NCBI RefSeq assembly: GCF_004101785.1
Contig: NZ_CP035130.1
Span: forward strand, 62,001-126,000
Reading direction: 5' to 3'
Length of the DNA: 64,000 nt
Source: Gudongella oleilytica
GTDB lineage: Bacteria > Bacillota > Clostridia > Tissierellales > Tissierellaceae
Part shown: positions 1 to 9,564 of the stretch, in pieces
How positions within the stretch are numbered: position 1 is the stretch's first letter
How the letters are laid out: each line of letters starts with the position of its first letter
Made by a program: the position numbers and the translations under genes
Notes under the pieces: generated by a model
Databases searched by the model: none
What the model was told of the DNA's origin: nothing
Seen by the model: the letters and a program-made list of their open reading frames with translations, nothing else

Positions 1-1
1 A

Positions 2-736
2 GGCGATCTTCGTATCGACAGTCTTGTCTATGTAGATGAAAGGGTTTTATATGAAACTATTGGGGTGGCTTATAAAATAGAGTACAGCAGATACTGGTTA
101 ACACGAGAAAGCCAGGATTCTGAGGGCACTTACGATTGGCATCAAAGCCAACCCGGTTATGTGGTGTTAAATCGCAGTGGCTATGAAGAAAACCCGGACA
201 AGTACACCTGGGATAGGGTAATGGGCATTTCCTATGATGTGGATTCCGATAAGAAAATTGAGGAAACTATTTTGGAAGTTGCTTACGGCATATGGGATAT
301 AGATGTGTCCATTAATTTCGATGGATATCCACAATATGTGGGGCCTGGCTCCACTTATATTCCTATAAACGAGGAACCAGAAAAAGAGATTTTAGAGGAA
401 TATGAGCCAATATACAATGAGGGAGATTATTGGTTACGCTTGGATTACAAGGGACTTACCGCTTTGTGTTACCACAATAAAGCTGAGGATTTAAATAGGA
501 TAAACAACCTTGAGACTGTGCGCACCGACCTTGCCACTTATCGTGGCATTAGAATCGGTATGAGCCGAGAGGAAGTATTGCTTGCATACCCAAACATTTT
601 TGATACGCAATTTTGGAGTCGTGAAGGCGACTACCTCTGGTATTGCAATAACGAAGGTGGGTGGGGACTGGCATTGATATTCTGGTTTAAGGATGATATG
701 GTGACAAAAATTGAGTTAGTGAACATACTTGACTGA
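2..736 (+). CDS. Uncharacterised protein, 5' end outside window
   Basis: The reading frame is open from base 2 to the stop at 734-736, so the gene starts upstream of the window; a GTG at 65 is an internal codon, not a convincing start. About 244 residues are visible. They are acidic and rich in Trp and Tyr, with no membrane segment in the visible part. The C-terminal part carries a run reading RGIRIGMSREEVLLAYP, a pattern seen at the start of repeated small beta-sandwich domains in clostridial lipoproteins. I do not recognise the family and assign no function. It may be a secreted or lipid-anchored protein whose signal sequence lies outside the window. Confidence 0.7.
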   Translation, partial: GDLRIDSLVYVDERVLYETIGVAYKIEYSRYWLTRESQDSEGTYDWHQSQPGYVVLNRSGYEENPDKYTWDRVMGISYDVDSDKKIEETILEVAYGIWDIDVSINFDGYPQYVGPGSTYIPINEEPEKEILEEYEPIYNEGDYWLRLDYKGLTALCYHNKAEDLNRINNLETVRTDLATYRGIRIGMSREEVLLAYPNIFDTQFWSREGDYLWYCNNEGGWGLALIFWFKDDMVTKIELVNILD

Positions 737-888
737 AAGAGCCAATCTCAAATACTTATTTTCAAACAATTAGGGGGTTCACACTCTGCACATGGAACAA
801 ACGGAAACAAGCAAGGGTGTTCACGCAACAAACGGGAACAGAGTTAGCGGGTGCATTTTGTATCAAACTTGTGTTCTTTGCCAGATAT

Positions 889-935
889 TAAAGCACAGTT
901 ATTTATTGAAATAACTGTGCTTTATTTTATTTTTG
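889..935 (+). terminator. Rho-independent terminator
   Basis: The arms AAAGCACAGTTATTT and AAATAACTGTGCTTT form a near-perfect stem with a very short loop, followed by a T-rich tract. It probably ends the transcript of the partial gene at 2-736. Confidence 0.8.
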
Positions 936-1016
936 CTTTTTGAACATTGCCGATAAACGGTCATTTTGTCATGCCTGTGCCAAACTAAAAAAATATGTGT
1001 TTATCGATAAAATGTT

Positions 1017-1045
1017 TTGATAAGATAATTCTAAGATATTAAAAT
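1017..1045 (+). promoter_or_regulatory. Sigma-A type promoter of lipoprotein A
   Basis: TTGATA at 1017-1022 and TAAAAT at 1040-1045 are separated by 17 bases and lie 27 bases before the start codon region. A similar arrangement (TTGATA at 11409-11414, TAAACA at 11433-11438) precedes the paralogous gene at 11466. The whole 110-base upstream segments also look homologous. Confidence 0.6.
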
Positions 1046-1071
1046 ATCAACAATTACAGGGGGTCAGGGCA

Positions 1072-2718
1072 GTGAGAAAATTCAAAGACCTAATTAAGCG
1101 CTTCATAGCGCTTACACTGGCAGCCACAATGATACTAAGCCTAAGTGCATGCGGTTCAAAGGACACCACTAATGAAGCTGAGGAATTAGAACCGATTACT
1201 GTAGATCGGGAACCCGAACCAGAATCGCTAAAAGTAGCAAATGAAGCAACCACAATTGCTCTTAGACAGTACATCTATGCGAGACTTGCAACGGAGAAAT
1301 TTTTGACTTTAGATTCCTCATCGACGACAATGGAGGAAGTCTCTGATATTGTTGACGAGCTCCTGGTCATATGGGAAAATGCAGAGCAGTATTCACTGGC
1401 CGCAGAGGAGCTTAGCAGCAAAGCAGAAAAAATTCTCGAGATATCAGTATCAAAACAAGAATCCCTGATTGGCAGACATAAGCTTCAGCCAATGAGCCTT
1501 GCGTCTATCCCTTCCGGTCTTCAATTCTACGGTCTTGCAGCAGATCCAAAAAAACTTGGATCGCAGATCTGGGCAGAAAATCTGACAAAACAATTTGATG
1601 CTCTGAAAGGAGCTCAGCTGTATAAGCAGCTGGCTCAGCAGCTTGGAACAGATGCTAAATCCGCCTTTGAACAAATGCAGCTTGCCCAGAGTATTATTCA
1701 TGGCCAAGCGACGGAGGATGCGGCATTCTGGGATAAAATGACCAAGGCTGCACAGGCTACAAAGACCGCCAGCAAAGTTGGCGTCTTCGTGGTGGGTACG
1801 ATAGTCACCGGAGGAGGCAGCATAGCCGCTCTTGGGACAAGCAGCATGACACTTGGTACTACTGCAGGAGTCATCGTAGGCGGCACTGATTGCATTGTGG
1901 ATATAGCAGCTACTGGCAGCAATATCATTCTAGGCGAAAATCATCAAGTGACGGTTGGTTTTGATGATGTGAAAGAAAAGCTGGCGCCTGTATCTGCAGT
2001 GGTAGGTCTTGCATCCTTTAATGCTGCTGAGACGGGAGAACAACTTTCATATATTGGAGATACATTGACGGACTGGTTTTTTGAGGGCAAGGTCATGGGA
2101 GTCAAGGTGGATGGCGGGACCGTAACTGCAAGGATCTTCGACAGTGTAGGAGTTGAAGCGCTTAGATCAGCCTTAGAAACCGCTGGCTATGTTTTTCCCG
2201 AGACCTCTGAAAAACTTGAGGATATAATGCAGGAGCTGGGGATAGATCCACAGACAATAGAAGAGAGAATGAGGGAACTGGACTCCAAAATGTCTCAGCT
2301 GGAAAGTTCAGAAAACAAGGGCGAGGTAACTGAGAATCAGCCTCCGGTTGATGAAGCACCGAAGGAAGAAGAACCCCAGGTCCCGGGAGCAGCCGGATTC
2401 GCAGTTGGGAAGTTAAGCCTATTAGGTACATACTCCATCGTTTCCACAAACAAGGATGGTGGAGACCGAGTTGCCGGATCTATAAGCATTGGCGATAACG
2501 GCGATGGAAATATTATTTGGACTCACTTGGATGGAAGACAGCTGATACTCCCCTATGACCAGGAAAGCAGAAGAATATTAGGATCCAGTCAGGGAGTAAA
2601 TGTTGATGTAACATTCGATCCATGGGATGAGGATGTTCTGGGGGTGGGAATTTCCGAAGAGACTGTCTCGGGTACTTACCAAATGAGGATTTTATCTTTA
2701 ACTAAGACATCTGACTGA
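1072..2718 (+). CDS. Lipoprotein, paralogue A of a pair
   Basis: This 548-residue exported protein begins with GTG after GGGGGTCAGGGCA. A basic N-terminus and hydrophobic segment end in the lipobox LSAC, so Cys27 is the likely lipidated residue. Then come an acidic linker (EPEPES), an alpha-helical region to about residue 220, and a Gly/Ala-rich hydrophobic stretch at about 225-290 (KVGVFVVGTIVTGGG). A charged coiled linker follows at about 385-440, and a C-terminal beta-rich domain begins LLGTYSI. The protein at 11466-13091 has the same plan and much sequence identity. I do not recognise a named family. The glycine-rich segment could insert in or pack against a membrane, which is inference. 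It is probably a surface lipoprotein of unknown role. Confidence 0.8.
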   Translation: MRKFKDLIKRFIALTLAATMILSLSACGSKDTTNEAEELEPITVDREPEPESLKVANEATTIALRQYIYARLATEKFLTLDSSSTTMEEVSDIVDELLVIWENAEQYSLAAEELSSKAEKILEISVSKQESLIGRHKLQPMSLASIPSGLQFYGLAADPKKLGSQIWAENLTKQFDALKGAQLYKQLAQQLGTDAKSAFEQMQLAQSIIHGQATEDAAFWDKMTKAAQATKTASKVGVFVVGTIVTGGGSIAALGTSSMTLGTTAGVIVGGTDCIVDIAATGSNIILGENHQVTVGFDDVKEKLAPVSAVVGLASFNAAETGEQLSYIGDTLTDWFFEGKVMGVKVDGGTVTARIFDSVGVEALRSALETAGYVFPETSEKLEDIMQELGIDPQTIEERMRELDSKMSQLESSENKGEVTENQPPVDEAPKEEEPQVPGAAGFAVGKLSLLGTYSIVSTNKDGGDRVAGSISIGDNGDGNIIWTHLDGRQLILPYDQESRRILGSSQGVNVDVTFDPWDEDVLGVGISEETVSGTYQMRILSLTKTSD

Positions 2719-2736
2719 TAAAATTAGTAAGAATTT

Positions 2737-2764
2737 CGGAGCCCTATTGGGCTCCGTATTTTTT
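2737..2764 (+). terminator. Terminator between convergent genes
   Basis: CGGAGCCC and GGGCTCCG pair around a TATT loop, followed by a T-run. It ends lipoprotein A just before the convergent minus-strand gene at 2763-3413. Confidence 0.85.
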
Positions 2765-3413
2765 AAGAAGGATCGAGCTTCATTTCCTGCTTAACTTCCT
2801 CGATCGAACGGACAATATTTGAAATGCTCTGTGCACCACTGACCCTGAATCTTCCATTAATAACCAGGTGAGGAATGCTGCGAATACCATATAGATCAGC
2901 TAAACTGAGGTCTTTTTCAACTTCTTCCAAAGTATTTTTATCTGAAAAATAAAGCTTCCAACTCTCAAAATCAATTCCAGTCTCCTTTACTACTTCCTCA
3001 ATAACATCCTGTGATCCCACGTCCCGGTTTTGTACAAAAAGTGCGTACTGCAATGCATCTAATACATCCCAGTATACTTGGTCGCCCCCCACATAATACG
3101 CCGCTTTACAAGCTGTGAGCGCCTTCATCGAAGTAGGGAATGGAAAATCTGATTGTCGCATACCCTCAATGTTGAATCTGTGAAGGTCATCATTATGGTT
3201 GGCATGCTCCCAATGACCAAGTATCTCATCCTTGGCCTTTGCTCTAGATCCAAACATCAGGTCAAAATGCTTCTCCTCTTTGACCAGTGCAAAGGACCTA
3301 TGAACGATTTCCACATCAGGCATTATTTCCTTAAGCCTTCTCATTCTGTATGACATGGGGAAACAAAAACTGCAAATCACATCGTGAAAAAACTCTATAG
3401 TAATTTTACTCAT
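2763..3413 (-). CDS. DsbA-family oxidoreductase (FrnE-like)
   Basis: This 216-residue thioredoxin-fold protein belongs to the cytoplasmic DsbA/FrnE group, with no signal peptide. The active-site pair lies near residue 15-18 as CSFC in HDVICSFCF. The cis-proline loop is IRSIPHLVI near residue 185, followed by NGRFRVSGAQS. The start ATG follows AAGGAG. Family members catalyse dithiol-disulfide exchange or 2-hydroxychromene-carboxylate-isomerase-like reactions; the substrate cannot be predicted. The CxxC pair favours redox function. It is a single gene convergent with lipoprotein A. Confidence 0.85.
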   Translation of the reverse strand: MSKITIEFFHDVICSFCFPMSYRMRRLKEIMPDVEIVHRSFALVKEEKHFDLMFGSRAKAKDEILGHWEHANHNDDLHRFNIEGMRQSDFPFPTSMKALTACKAAYYVGGDQVYWDVLDALQYALFVQNRDVGSQDVIEEVVKETGIDFESWKLYFSDKNTLEEVEKDLSLADLYGIRSIPHLVINGRFRVSGAQSISNIVRSIEEVKQEMKLDPS

Positions 3414-3629
3414 AATGAAACACTCCTTGCTTGAAATATATTTAGACGTATCGATGTATAGTTACCATTAATCCTTGGAAATTAATCATAAAAAAGTGGA
3501 GAAAGCATAGGAGACGATTCCAGTTGAGATTTGCTGATAATAGTTCATGTTATATCATATGAAATTATCCTGATAACTAGTATAATGGACCTAGGTGACA
3601 TATGTTTAAAAGTAAAAGGAGGAGAGGTT

Positions 3630-4775
3630 ATGATTTTAGCAGACTTTTTAGTTGAGCAGTGGCTTAATCCAATGGATTCAAAAGCGGAACACAATTTAGG
3701 TACAAGCTGTGTTAGGGCAATGACCATGGATGAGCTTTTCCGGGTAACGAACCAGGATGAGGATGCCTTTCTCGAAGAGATGAGGACTATGAGCCTTCAC
3801 TACCACCATGGAGATTCCACAGGTTCTCCAAGGATAAAGAAAGCTGTTGCAGGCATCTACCCAAGGTCCAATGTTTCACCTGACCATGTCATGATGGTTC
3901 ACGGAGGCACCGGAGCAAATGATATAGTCATTATGGGTCTTCTTGAAAAAGGTGACAACATTGTAGTCGTAAAGCCTACATATCAGCAGCACTACGATAT
4001 CCCAAAATCAATCGGCATCGAAACAAGGATCGTCCAGCTTAAAGAGGAAGACGATTATTTGCTCAATATGGACACATTAAGAAAGACGGTTGATAAAAAC
4101 ACTAAGCTAATAGCACTTTCCAATCCCAATAACCCTACTGGAGCGACTCTATATGAGGAGGACCTTAGAGAACTGGTAGAAATAGCTAAGAGCGTAGATG
4201 CATACATACTCTGTGACGAGATCTATCGAGGTTTGGATGAGACATACATGTCATCAATACTAGACTATGGATATGATAAAGCCATAAGCGTAAGCAGTAT
4301 GTCTAAGATGTTTTCAATGGCGGGGACTCGAATTGGCTGGATAGTGACAAGGGATGAAGCTGCCTACAGAAACTTTGAGAACAGGAGATCCTACAATACT
4401 ATATGCTGCGGTATCGTTGATGAAGTGATATCATCGATCGCACTGGAGAATTATGAGAAAGTATGGGAAAGATCAAGAAACATTCTCCTGCCAAATAAAG
4501 AGATCGTATATAACTGGGTCAAAACTCAACCACATTTAAGTCTTCGCGGCGATGCTAAGGGGACAACCTGCCTAGTCCGTTACGATTACAATATTTCATC
4601 GACTGAATTGGCTGTTGATGCTATGGAAAAAGCGAAGATACTCGTATGCCATGGAGCCTGCTTCGATGAGGAGCCGGCATTTAGGATAGGCTATGGTGGA
4701 TACACTGACCAGGATAAGCTAAGAGCCAGCTTGGATGCATTCAGCAGTTATCTAAAAACACTTGAGAATAGGTAA
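3630..4775 (+). CDS. PLP-dependent aminotransferase, class I/II
   Basis: This 381-residue fold-type I enzyme has the motif NPNNPTGATL, the aspartate of the CDEIYRG segment, and the PLP lysine in SSMSKMFSMAG. The C-terminal arginine that binds the substrate carboxylate is in FRIGYGG. I place the start at ATG 3630 after AAAAGGAGGAGAGG rather than at the upstream TTG at 3531, which lacks a binding site. Relatives include aspartate- and aromatic-type aminotransferases and capreomycidine-synthase-like proteins. The amino-acid substrate is not evident. A strong terminator follows directly. Confidence 0.85.
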   Translation: MILADFLVEQWLNPMDSKAEHNLGTSCVRAMTMDELFRVTNQDEDAFLEEMRTMSLHYHHGDSTGSPRIKKAVAGIYPRSNVSPDHVMMVHGGTGANDIVIMGLLEKGDNIVVVKPTYQQHYDIPKSIGIETRIVQLKEEDDYLLNMDTLRKTVDKNTKLIALSNPNNPTGATLYEEDLRELVEIAKSVDAYILCDEIYRGLDETYMSSILDYGYDKAISVSSMSKMFSMAGTRIGWIVTRDEAAYRNFENRRSYNTICCGIVDEVISSIALENYEKVWERSRNILLPNKEIVYNWVKTQPHLSLRGDAKGTTCLVRYDYNISSTELAVDAMEKAKILVCHGACFDEEPAFRIGYGGYTDQDKLRASLDAFSSYLKTLENR

Positions 4776-4796
4776 TTATTGGTGATTAAAAGCAGT

Positions 4797-4831
4797 ATAA
4801 AAGCAGTAGGGACTGTCCCTACTGCTTTTTA
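4797..4831 (+). terminator. Terminator hairpin after aminotransferase
   Basis: AAAGCAGTAGGGAC and GTCCCTACTGCTTT form a perfect stem with almost no loop, followed by T's. A partial extra copy of the left arm (AAAAGCAGTA) lies just upstream. The stem is similar in sequence to the hairpin arms that flank both IS1182 copies. Confidence 0.85.
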
Positions 4832-5619
4832 CTCTAACTCTGGACCTTTCAGAGCTGGATTCTGTAATCAACCAAAAGACTGTTCTCGTAGCCGCAGGCT
4901 TGGCTTCAAACGGTGTGGGAACTATCAACGATGCCAAGAAAATCAGCATGAGAACTAAGGAAGTAGGGGCATTATTCTCGCTTGATGCAGTACAGGCTGT
5001 TCCTCACATTTACGTCGACAGAGACTATTACGACGCTGACATTCTTTTCTGCTCGACCTATAAGTTCTTTGGACCCCATATGGGAGCAGCAATAATAAAG
5101 AAGGGGCTTCTCGAGTCCCTCAAGGCATACAAGCTTGCTTGCGCAACAGATGACATCCCTTTCAAATTGGAGCTAGGAACCCAAAACCATGAAGGTATAG
5201 CAGGGATAGAGCCTGCAGTTGAGTTCATTGCATCCTTTGGGAAGGGTAAGACAAGAAGGGAAAGGATCATATCAGGCTATGAGGTCATGGAAGAATATGA
5301 AAACTTCCTTGCAGATAAGCTTAGAAGTGCTCTTAAAGAGATTCCTGAAATAAAGCTATATCAAGCTCCTGAAGGGGTCAGAAAAACTCCGACCGTATCA
5401 TTTACCATAAAAGGAATGAACTCAGGTGATGCAGTCAGATGGATTATTGAAAACTACTCGATATTCGTTGCCCACGGCCATTTCTATGCAAGTACATTGG
5501 CTGATGTACTCGGTATAAACGAAAACGGGGGCTGGATCAGAGCCGGTTTCGAGCCATACAATACAGAGGAAGAGATCGATGAATTCATAAAGGCAGTAAA
5601 AGAGCTAATAACTAAATAA
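4831..5619 (+). pseudogene. Class V aminotransferase remnant, N-terminus missing
   Basis: This is the C-terminal two thirds of a cysteine-desulfurase-like, class V PLP enzyme. The homologous frame begins at about 4831, directly after a terminator hairpin, with residues reading LDLSELDSVINQKTVLVAAG and then SNGVGTINDAK. Also present are the PLP-binding segment SLDAVQAVPH, the catalytic lysine in CSTYKFFGPH, and the conserved end WIRAGFEPYNTEEEID. The first roughly 130-150 residues, which carry half of the PLP site, are absent, and no start codon with a ribosome binding site exists. TTG at 4900 is only an internal Leu codon. The gene is most likely dead by 5' deletion, perhaps through recombination at the hairpin repeat. 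Confidence 0.8.
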
Positions 5620-5638
5620 CCTTTGATTATCAATAGAG

Positions 5639-7413
5639 AAGCAGCGGGGACGGTTCGAGACCAGTGAAAAACTAAGGTTTTTTAGCGACATTTTTTAGCT
5701 GAAACCTAAAAATCATATCTTGGACCCCAAAATAACCAAAATTGGATATTTGTAAAATATAGAGAGGATGCTATTGCAGCTATCCTCTTTATATTTACCG
5801 CTATCGCAGCCAATTTCGACTGGATCGAGACACTTAAAAGACCATACCCTCTTGCTCGGGACAGTCCGTGAAATCTTTTCAACTCTGCATTTTTACCCTC
5901 TATTGATGCTCTCTTTTTATACTTTTCTCTAAACTCTTCCGTCTTTTGATATTGAGAGATCTCATAGAACTGCATTGTATTTAAACCAACTTGTAAGACT
6001 CTCCTTTTATCGCTACCTGAACACTCATCATGCATTGGGCATTTTTCGCACTGTGCTATATCAAAATAGTATTTGTAACCTGCCCTGAATTTTCCTTGGC
6101 TCGTACCTGTGAAGTATTTTCTTTCTATGCTTGTATTCCCCTGCATGCACTGCCACTCATCTGAATCTTTGTTGTATGTAAATTTTGTTTCATCAAGTCT
6201 GTATACCACTGCACTAACCGGTATGTAGGCTCTTGCTTGTACAGACTCTATGTCATCCAGTATGAATTTTCTAAAGTATGCCTTATCTCCATATACTTCC
6301 CTAATATTTACTCCAGCTTTCTTTGTGCTGTCCAGGAGTTCTTTCGCGTAACTTCCGTCTATGTATGCTCCATTTGCTGTTCTTACTGAGGTTATTATCC
6401 TTTCTTCTGTTGTCATCACAAATTCTGACTTGTAGCCATAAAAATCCTGGGTCTTGCTTTTTCTACCAACTCTTGCATCTTCATCTATCAGTGATCGTGT
6501 ACCCTTTTGATTTATGAATTTCGGGTCGCTTAAGATGTCTTTGGCTCTATTGATCGCTTTATTCGTGTTTGCATTATCCGGGGTTATACAGCTGCCTACT
6601 TTCTCTATTACTGTTTCTAGATAGTCTTTCATGACAGACTTGGCTTCTTTATGATCCTTGATTTCCTTGTATTCAGGAACTTGTGGCAAGTCTTTTAGTT
6701 CTTCTTTTGTATCTTCTTCATAGCTTTTGATTATTTCCTGCGCAAGATGTTTCATCAATCGCTCAGGTGTTTTTTTGATTGTATTTGCTTCTATGTGTGT
6801 AGCATCTATACTTACGCTTGATGAGCTTATGATACCTCTTTCTACGCATTGTTTCACAATCTCAGTTATGATTTCATCAAGAGTGGATTCTCTTAATCTA
6901 TGGGTCCTGAATTTGGATAAGAGGCTTTTGTCAGGAAGACTTTCCTCTGGATTGACTCCTAGGAAGTAAAGATATGCTAAATTAAGCTCTGCTTCTTCGA
7001 TGACTCTCTCGTCTGAAAGATTGTATAGGTGTTGTAAAAACAGCAATTTACACATCAATTCAGGTTCCTTAGCGGGTCTTCCGAACTCCTTGCAGTAGCT
7101 GCTTGAAAGGAGACGATTAATGAAGCTAAAGTCTACGACAGAATCTATCTTCTTTAGGATATGATTCTCGGGTATTTTATTGTATAATGATGAGTGGAAC
7201 GACAATTGCTTAGGCTTTGTTCGTAACATAGAAATATCCTCCTTTTGGTAATGTTGGTTCGCTACTTACATTATACCATAAACGGGGGGATATTTTTATG
7301 TGAAATCGAGTAATTACAATGGTTTTAAGGTTCTGATCGCATAACTCTATTCTATTTTGAGTGGGACTAGTTCAGGACTTTTTCACTGGTCTCGGACGGT
7401 TCCTGGTGCTTTT
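5639..7413 (-). mobile_element. IS1182-type insertion sequence, copy 1
   Basis: The core is 5657-7393 (about 1.74 kb), with ends GAGACCAGTGAAAAA and its exact inverse complement. Both sides are flanked by the direct repeat GGACGGTTC (5648-5656 and 7394-7402), which looks like a 9-base target duplication. Outside it lie AAGCAGCGG on the left and CTGGTGCTTT on the right, the two arms of a terminator-like hairpin. The sequence 5639-7413 matches copy 2 (9579-11352) except for three substitutions (6089, 6456, 7068) and one G in a G-run near 7265. The two copies are in the same orientation and bracket an MFS and a ZIP transporter gene. Confidence 0.85.
5706..7229 (-). CDS. IS1182-family transposase, copy 1
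   Basis: This 507-residue DDE transposase has the N-terminal DUF772-type region typical of IS1182 (CKLLFLQHLYNLSDERVIEE). Segments consistent with the catalytic core are SIDATHIEANT near residue 140, EVYGDKAYF near residue 315 and RASIEGKNAELKRFHGL near the end. A zinc-ribbon-like group CEKCPMHDEC lies near residue 397. The start ATG follows AAAGGAGG. The gene is intact and differs from copy 2 by one residue (Phe for Leu in GTSQGK-F-RAG), so transposition was recent and both copies may be active. Confidence 0.93.
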   Translation of the reverse strand: MLRTKPKQLSFHSSLYNKIPENHILKKIDSVVDFSFINRLLSSSYCKEFGRPAKEPELMCKLLFLQHLYNLSDERVIEEAELNLAYLYFLGVNPEESLPDKSLLSKFRTHRLRESTLDEIITEIVKQCVERGIISSSSVSIDATHIEANTIKKTPERLMKHLAQEIIKSYEEDTKEELKDLPQVPEYKEIKDHKEAKSVMKDYLETVIEKVGSCITPDNANTNKAINRAKDILSDPKFINQKGTRSLIDEDARVGRKSKTQDFYGYKSEFVMTTEERIITSVRTANGAYIDGSYAKELLDSTKKAGVNIREVYGDKAYFRKFILDDIESVQARAYIPVSAVVYRLDETKFTYNKDSDEWQCMQGNTSIERKYFTGTSQGKFRAGYKYYFDIAQCEKCPMHDECSGSDKRRVLQVGLNTMQFYEISQYQKTEEFREKYKKRASIEGKNAELKRFHGLSRARGYGLLSVSIQSKLAAIAVNIKRIAAIASSLYFTNIQFWLFWGPRYDF

Positions 7414-7430
7414 TTAATGTTCGTTTATTT

Positions 7431-8603
7431 TCAATCTGCAGCACAATTCTTCTTATTACCCAATACTACCATTATCATAATAGCAGAGATGATCCCAAGA
7501 ATACCACCGAATATAAATGGAGCATTTGAACCAAATTTGACCCATAACAATCCAGCAATAATTGAAGATAGTAGGAGCCCAATACCCTGAAGCATGCCAT
7601 ATACACCCAGGACTGTTCCAGTTAGCCCCTTCGGTGAATTTTCAACGATGAAAGCTCTTTCAGCCCCGCTGATCAAAGCGTTATAAGCTCCATAAGCAGA
7701 AAAAAGTATAATGGTGGAAAGCTTTGACGATAAAAAAGCAAAACCCAGATATACTATCCCATAAACAATATATCCTGGAACAATGATCCTGCTCCTTCCA
7801 AGTTTATCTGATAGTATGCCTGAAGGGATTGCAAGTAATGAAGCTGAGATATTGAATAGCAAGTACAATAAAATTACCTGAGAAGCTGAGAACCCTCTTT
7901 CCTGAGCCTTTAGAAGCAAAAAAGCATTGGATGAATTGCCTAAGCAGAATATAAATATAATTGCGAGATACCATCTTAAATTGCCCTTAAGCTGTGATCC
8001 TTCTAACTTAAGTTTTTCCCTGTGTGTATTTATGCTTTTATCTTCCTTCACAGCACCTAATATCAAGATTCCTAATATTGCGGGAACTATCGAAAATAAG
8101 AATGCCTTATTAAAGCCATAGTTGGTAGCTATAAAAAAATATGCAAAAACCACGCCCAGAGCAGAACCGGCCATATCAAGCATTTTATGAAGCCCAAAGG
8201 AACCGCCCAGATTATTACCTCTATTGGATTGTGCAACAAGAGCATCTCTTGGAGCAGTTCGTATCCCTTTACCTGTACGATCGATTATTCTGGCAATAAG
8301 TACTCCAGTCCACGATGATGCAATAATAAGGAATATCTTGTATATGACAGATGCAGCGTAACCCGCAAAGGCAAGAGTTTTCTTATTGTGGTAGACATCA
8401 CCAATGTAACCACTAAAAACCTTCAAAATAGAAGCAAGGCTTTCAGCTATGCCCTCAATCACCCCTATTATTGCGGGAGAAGTTCCCAAGGCTGCAGATA
8501 AATACAACGGGATCAATGGGTATACCATTTCTGTGCTCATATCTACAAAAAAACTAACCAGTCCCAATAAAACAATATTTGAATTTAAAAATCTGTTTTT
8601 CAT
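7431..8603 (-). CDS. MFS transporter
   Basis: This 390-residue protein has about 12 hydrophobic segments and is a major facilitator superfamily permease. Conserved loop features include DRTGKGIRTAPRDALVA after helix 4 and LSDKLGRSRI after helix 8. The RTAPRDAL type occurs in uncharacterised bacterial efflux-like permeases. The substrate is unknown; drug or metabolite efflux is the usual annotation. The start ATG follows GAAGGTG. It is divergent from the ZIP gene, and its 3' end abuts the right end of IS copy 1, so its original terminator was probably the hairpin that the IS split. Confidence 0.85.
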   Translation of the reverse strand: MKNRFLNSNIVLLGLVSFFVDMSTEMVYPLIPLYLSAALGTSPAIIGVIEGIAESLASILKVFSGYIGDVYHNKKTLAFAGYAASVIYKIFLIIASSWTGVLIARIIDRTGKGIRTAPRDALVAQSNRGNNLGGSFGLHKMLDMAGSALGVVFAYFFIATNYGFNKAFLFSIVPAILGILILGAVKEDKSINTHREKLKLEGSQLKGNLRWYLAIIFIFCLGNSSNAFLLLKAQERGFSASQVILLYLLFNISASLLAIPSGILSDKLGRSRIIVPGYIVYGIVYLGFAFLSSKLSTIILFSAYGAYNALISGAERAFIVENSPKGLTGTVLGVYGMLQGIGLLLSSIIAGLLWVKFGSNAPFIFGGILGIISAIMIMVVLGNKKNCAAD

Positions 8604-8802
8604 AGCACACCTTCGATTTTATTTATTTTATGAATCTTACGATACCCCTTTGCTTTAATAAAATCAAGATGCATACTGCTCAGCTTGATCAAAGATAATA
8701 CTTATATTCAAGTATTTGTTTCATTGGTGGGTATCAATAGCTTATGATTATAGACAGTGTCAGTAGTTGATTAAAATTCATGATAGTAAAGGGAGAATCC
8801 AT

Positions 8803-9564
8803 ATGAACTCCATACCATTATTTATACAAGCTGGATTTTGGGGAGGATTAGCTGGAAGTTCACTTCTTATTGGCGCCCTTATCGGGTACTACTGCAACCT
8901 TAATCAAAGACTGGTTGCAGCAGTAATGGCATTTGGCAGCGGAGTATTGATATCAGCTCTTTCCTTCGAACTAATTCAGGAAGCTTACAATAAAGGCGGT
9001 TTGAAATCCGCAGGGATGGGTTTCATTATAGGAGCATTGGTCTATACTGCTGCGAACTATTTTATATCCAAAAAAGGGGCGAAGCACCGTAAAAGGTCTA
9101 ACCTCAAGGGGAAATCTCATCTGGACACAAGTGACGCAGGAGCGTTATCAATAGCTATGGGAGCATTCATAGACGGCATACCGGAATCATTGGTTATAGG
9201 ACTAAGTATCATAGACGGGGGAAGGATAAATCTCATAACCGTTTTGGCAATATTCATATCAAATATCCCAGAGGGTCTTTCAAGCTCAGCTGGCATGAAG
9301 AACGCAAAAAGAAGCAAAATCTACATATTTTCTATCTGGGGAATAATTGCCCTCACAAGCTCAATAGTATCTTCTTTGGGTTATACATTGTTTAAAGGAA
9401 TCAGTTCAGGCTTCGTTTCCGCAATACTGGCAGTGGCAGCTGGTGCTATCCTCTCAATGGTTGTGGATACGATGATACCCGAAGCATTTGAAGAAACCCA
9501 TGACTTTGCAGGATTAATAACAGCAATTGGATTTTTAAGCGCCTTTATACTCAGCAATATGTAA
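8803..9564 (+). CDS. ZIP-family metal transporter
   Basis: This 253-residue ZIP (ZupT-like) divalent metal permease has about eight transmembrane segments. The conserved metal-site helices are recognisable: GAFIDGIPESLVIGLS (helix 4) and ISNIPEGLSSSAGM (helix 5), with HxxxE replaced by D/N-xxPE as in many bacterial ZIPs. A basic loop, KKGAKHRKRS, precedes helix 4. I choose ATG 8803 after AAAGGGAG; the longer frame from 8767 has no good start. Likely ions are Zn, Fe or Mn. The stop codon is followed at once by two copies of the AAGCAGCGGGGAC arm and then by IS copy 2. Confidence 0.88.
   Translation: MNSIPLFIQAGFWGGLAGSSLLIGALIGYYCNLNQRLVAAVMAFGSGVLISALSFELIQEAYNKGGLKSAGMGFIIGALVYTAANYFISKKGAKHRKRSNLKGKSHLDTSDAGALSIAMGAFIDGIPESLVIGLSIIDGGRINLITVLAIFISNIPEGLSSSAGMKNAKRSKIYIFSIWGIIALTSSIVSSLGYTLFKGISSGFVSAILAVAAGAILSMVVDTMIPEAFEETHDFAGLITAIGFLSAFILSNM

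Larger units (their letters stand above)
737..1071. other. Intergenic region with terminator and promoter
   Basis: This 335-base gap holds three things. First, at about 775-845 there are two imperfect copies of a GTTCAC...AACAAACGG-AACA motif, possibly debris of a repeat element. Second, a strong hairpin terminator lies at about 889-935. Third, there is a promoter for the lipoprotein gene at 1017-1045. No gene is supported here on either strand. Confidence 0.6.

Noticed and set aside
4900-5619. Intact aminotransferase starting at TTG 4900
   Set aside because: Homologous sequence continues upstream of that codon to about 4831, no ribosome binding site is present, and the N-terminal third of the family is missing.
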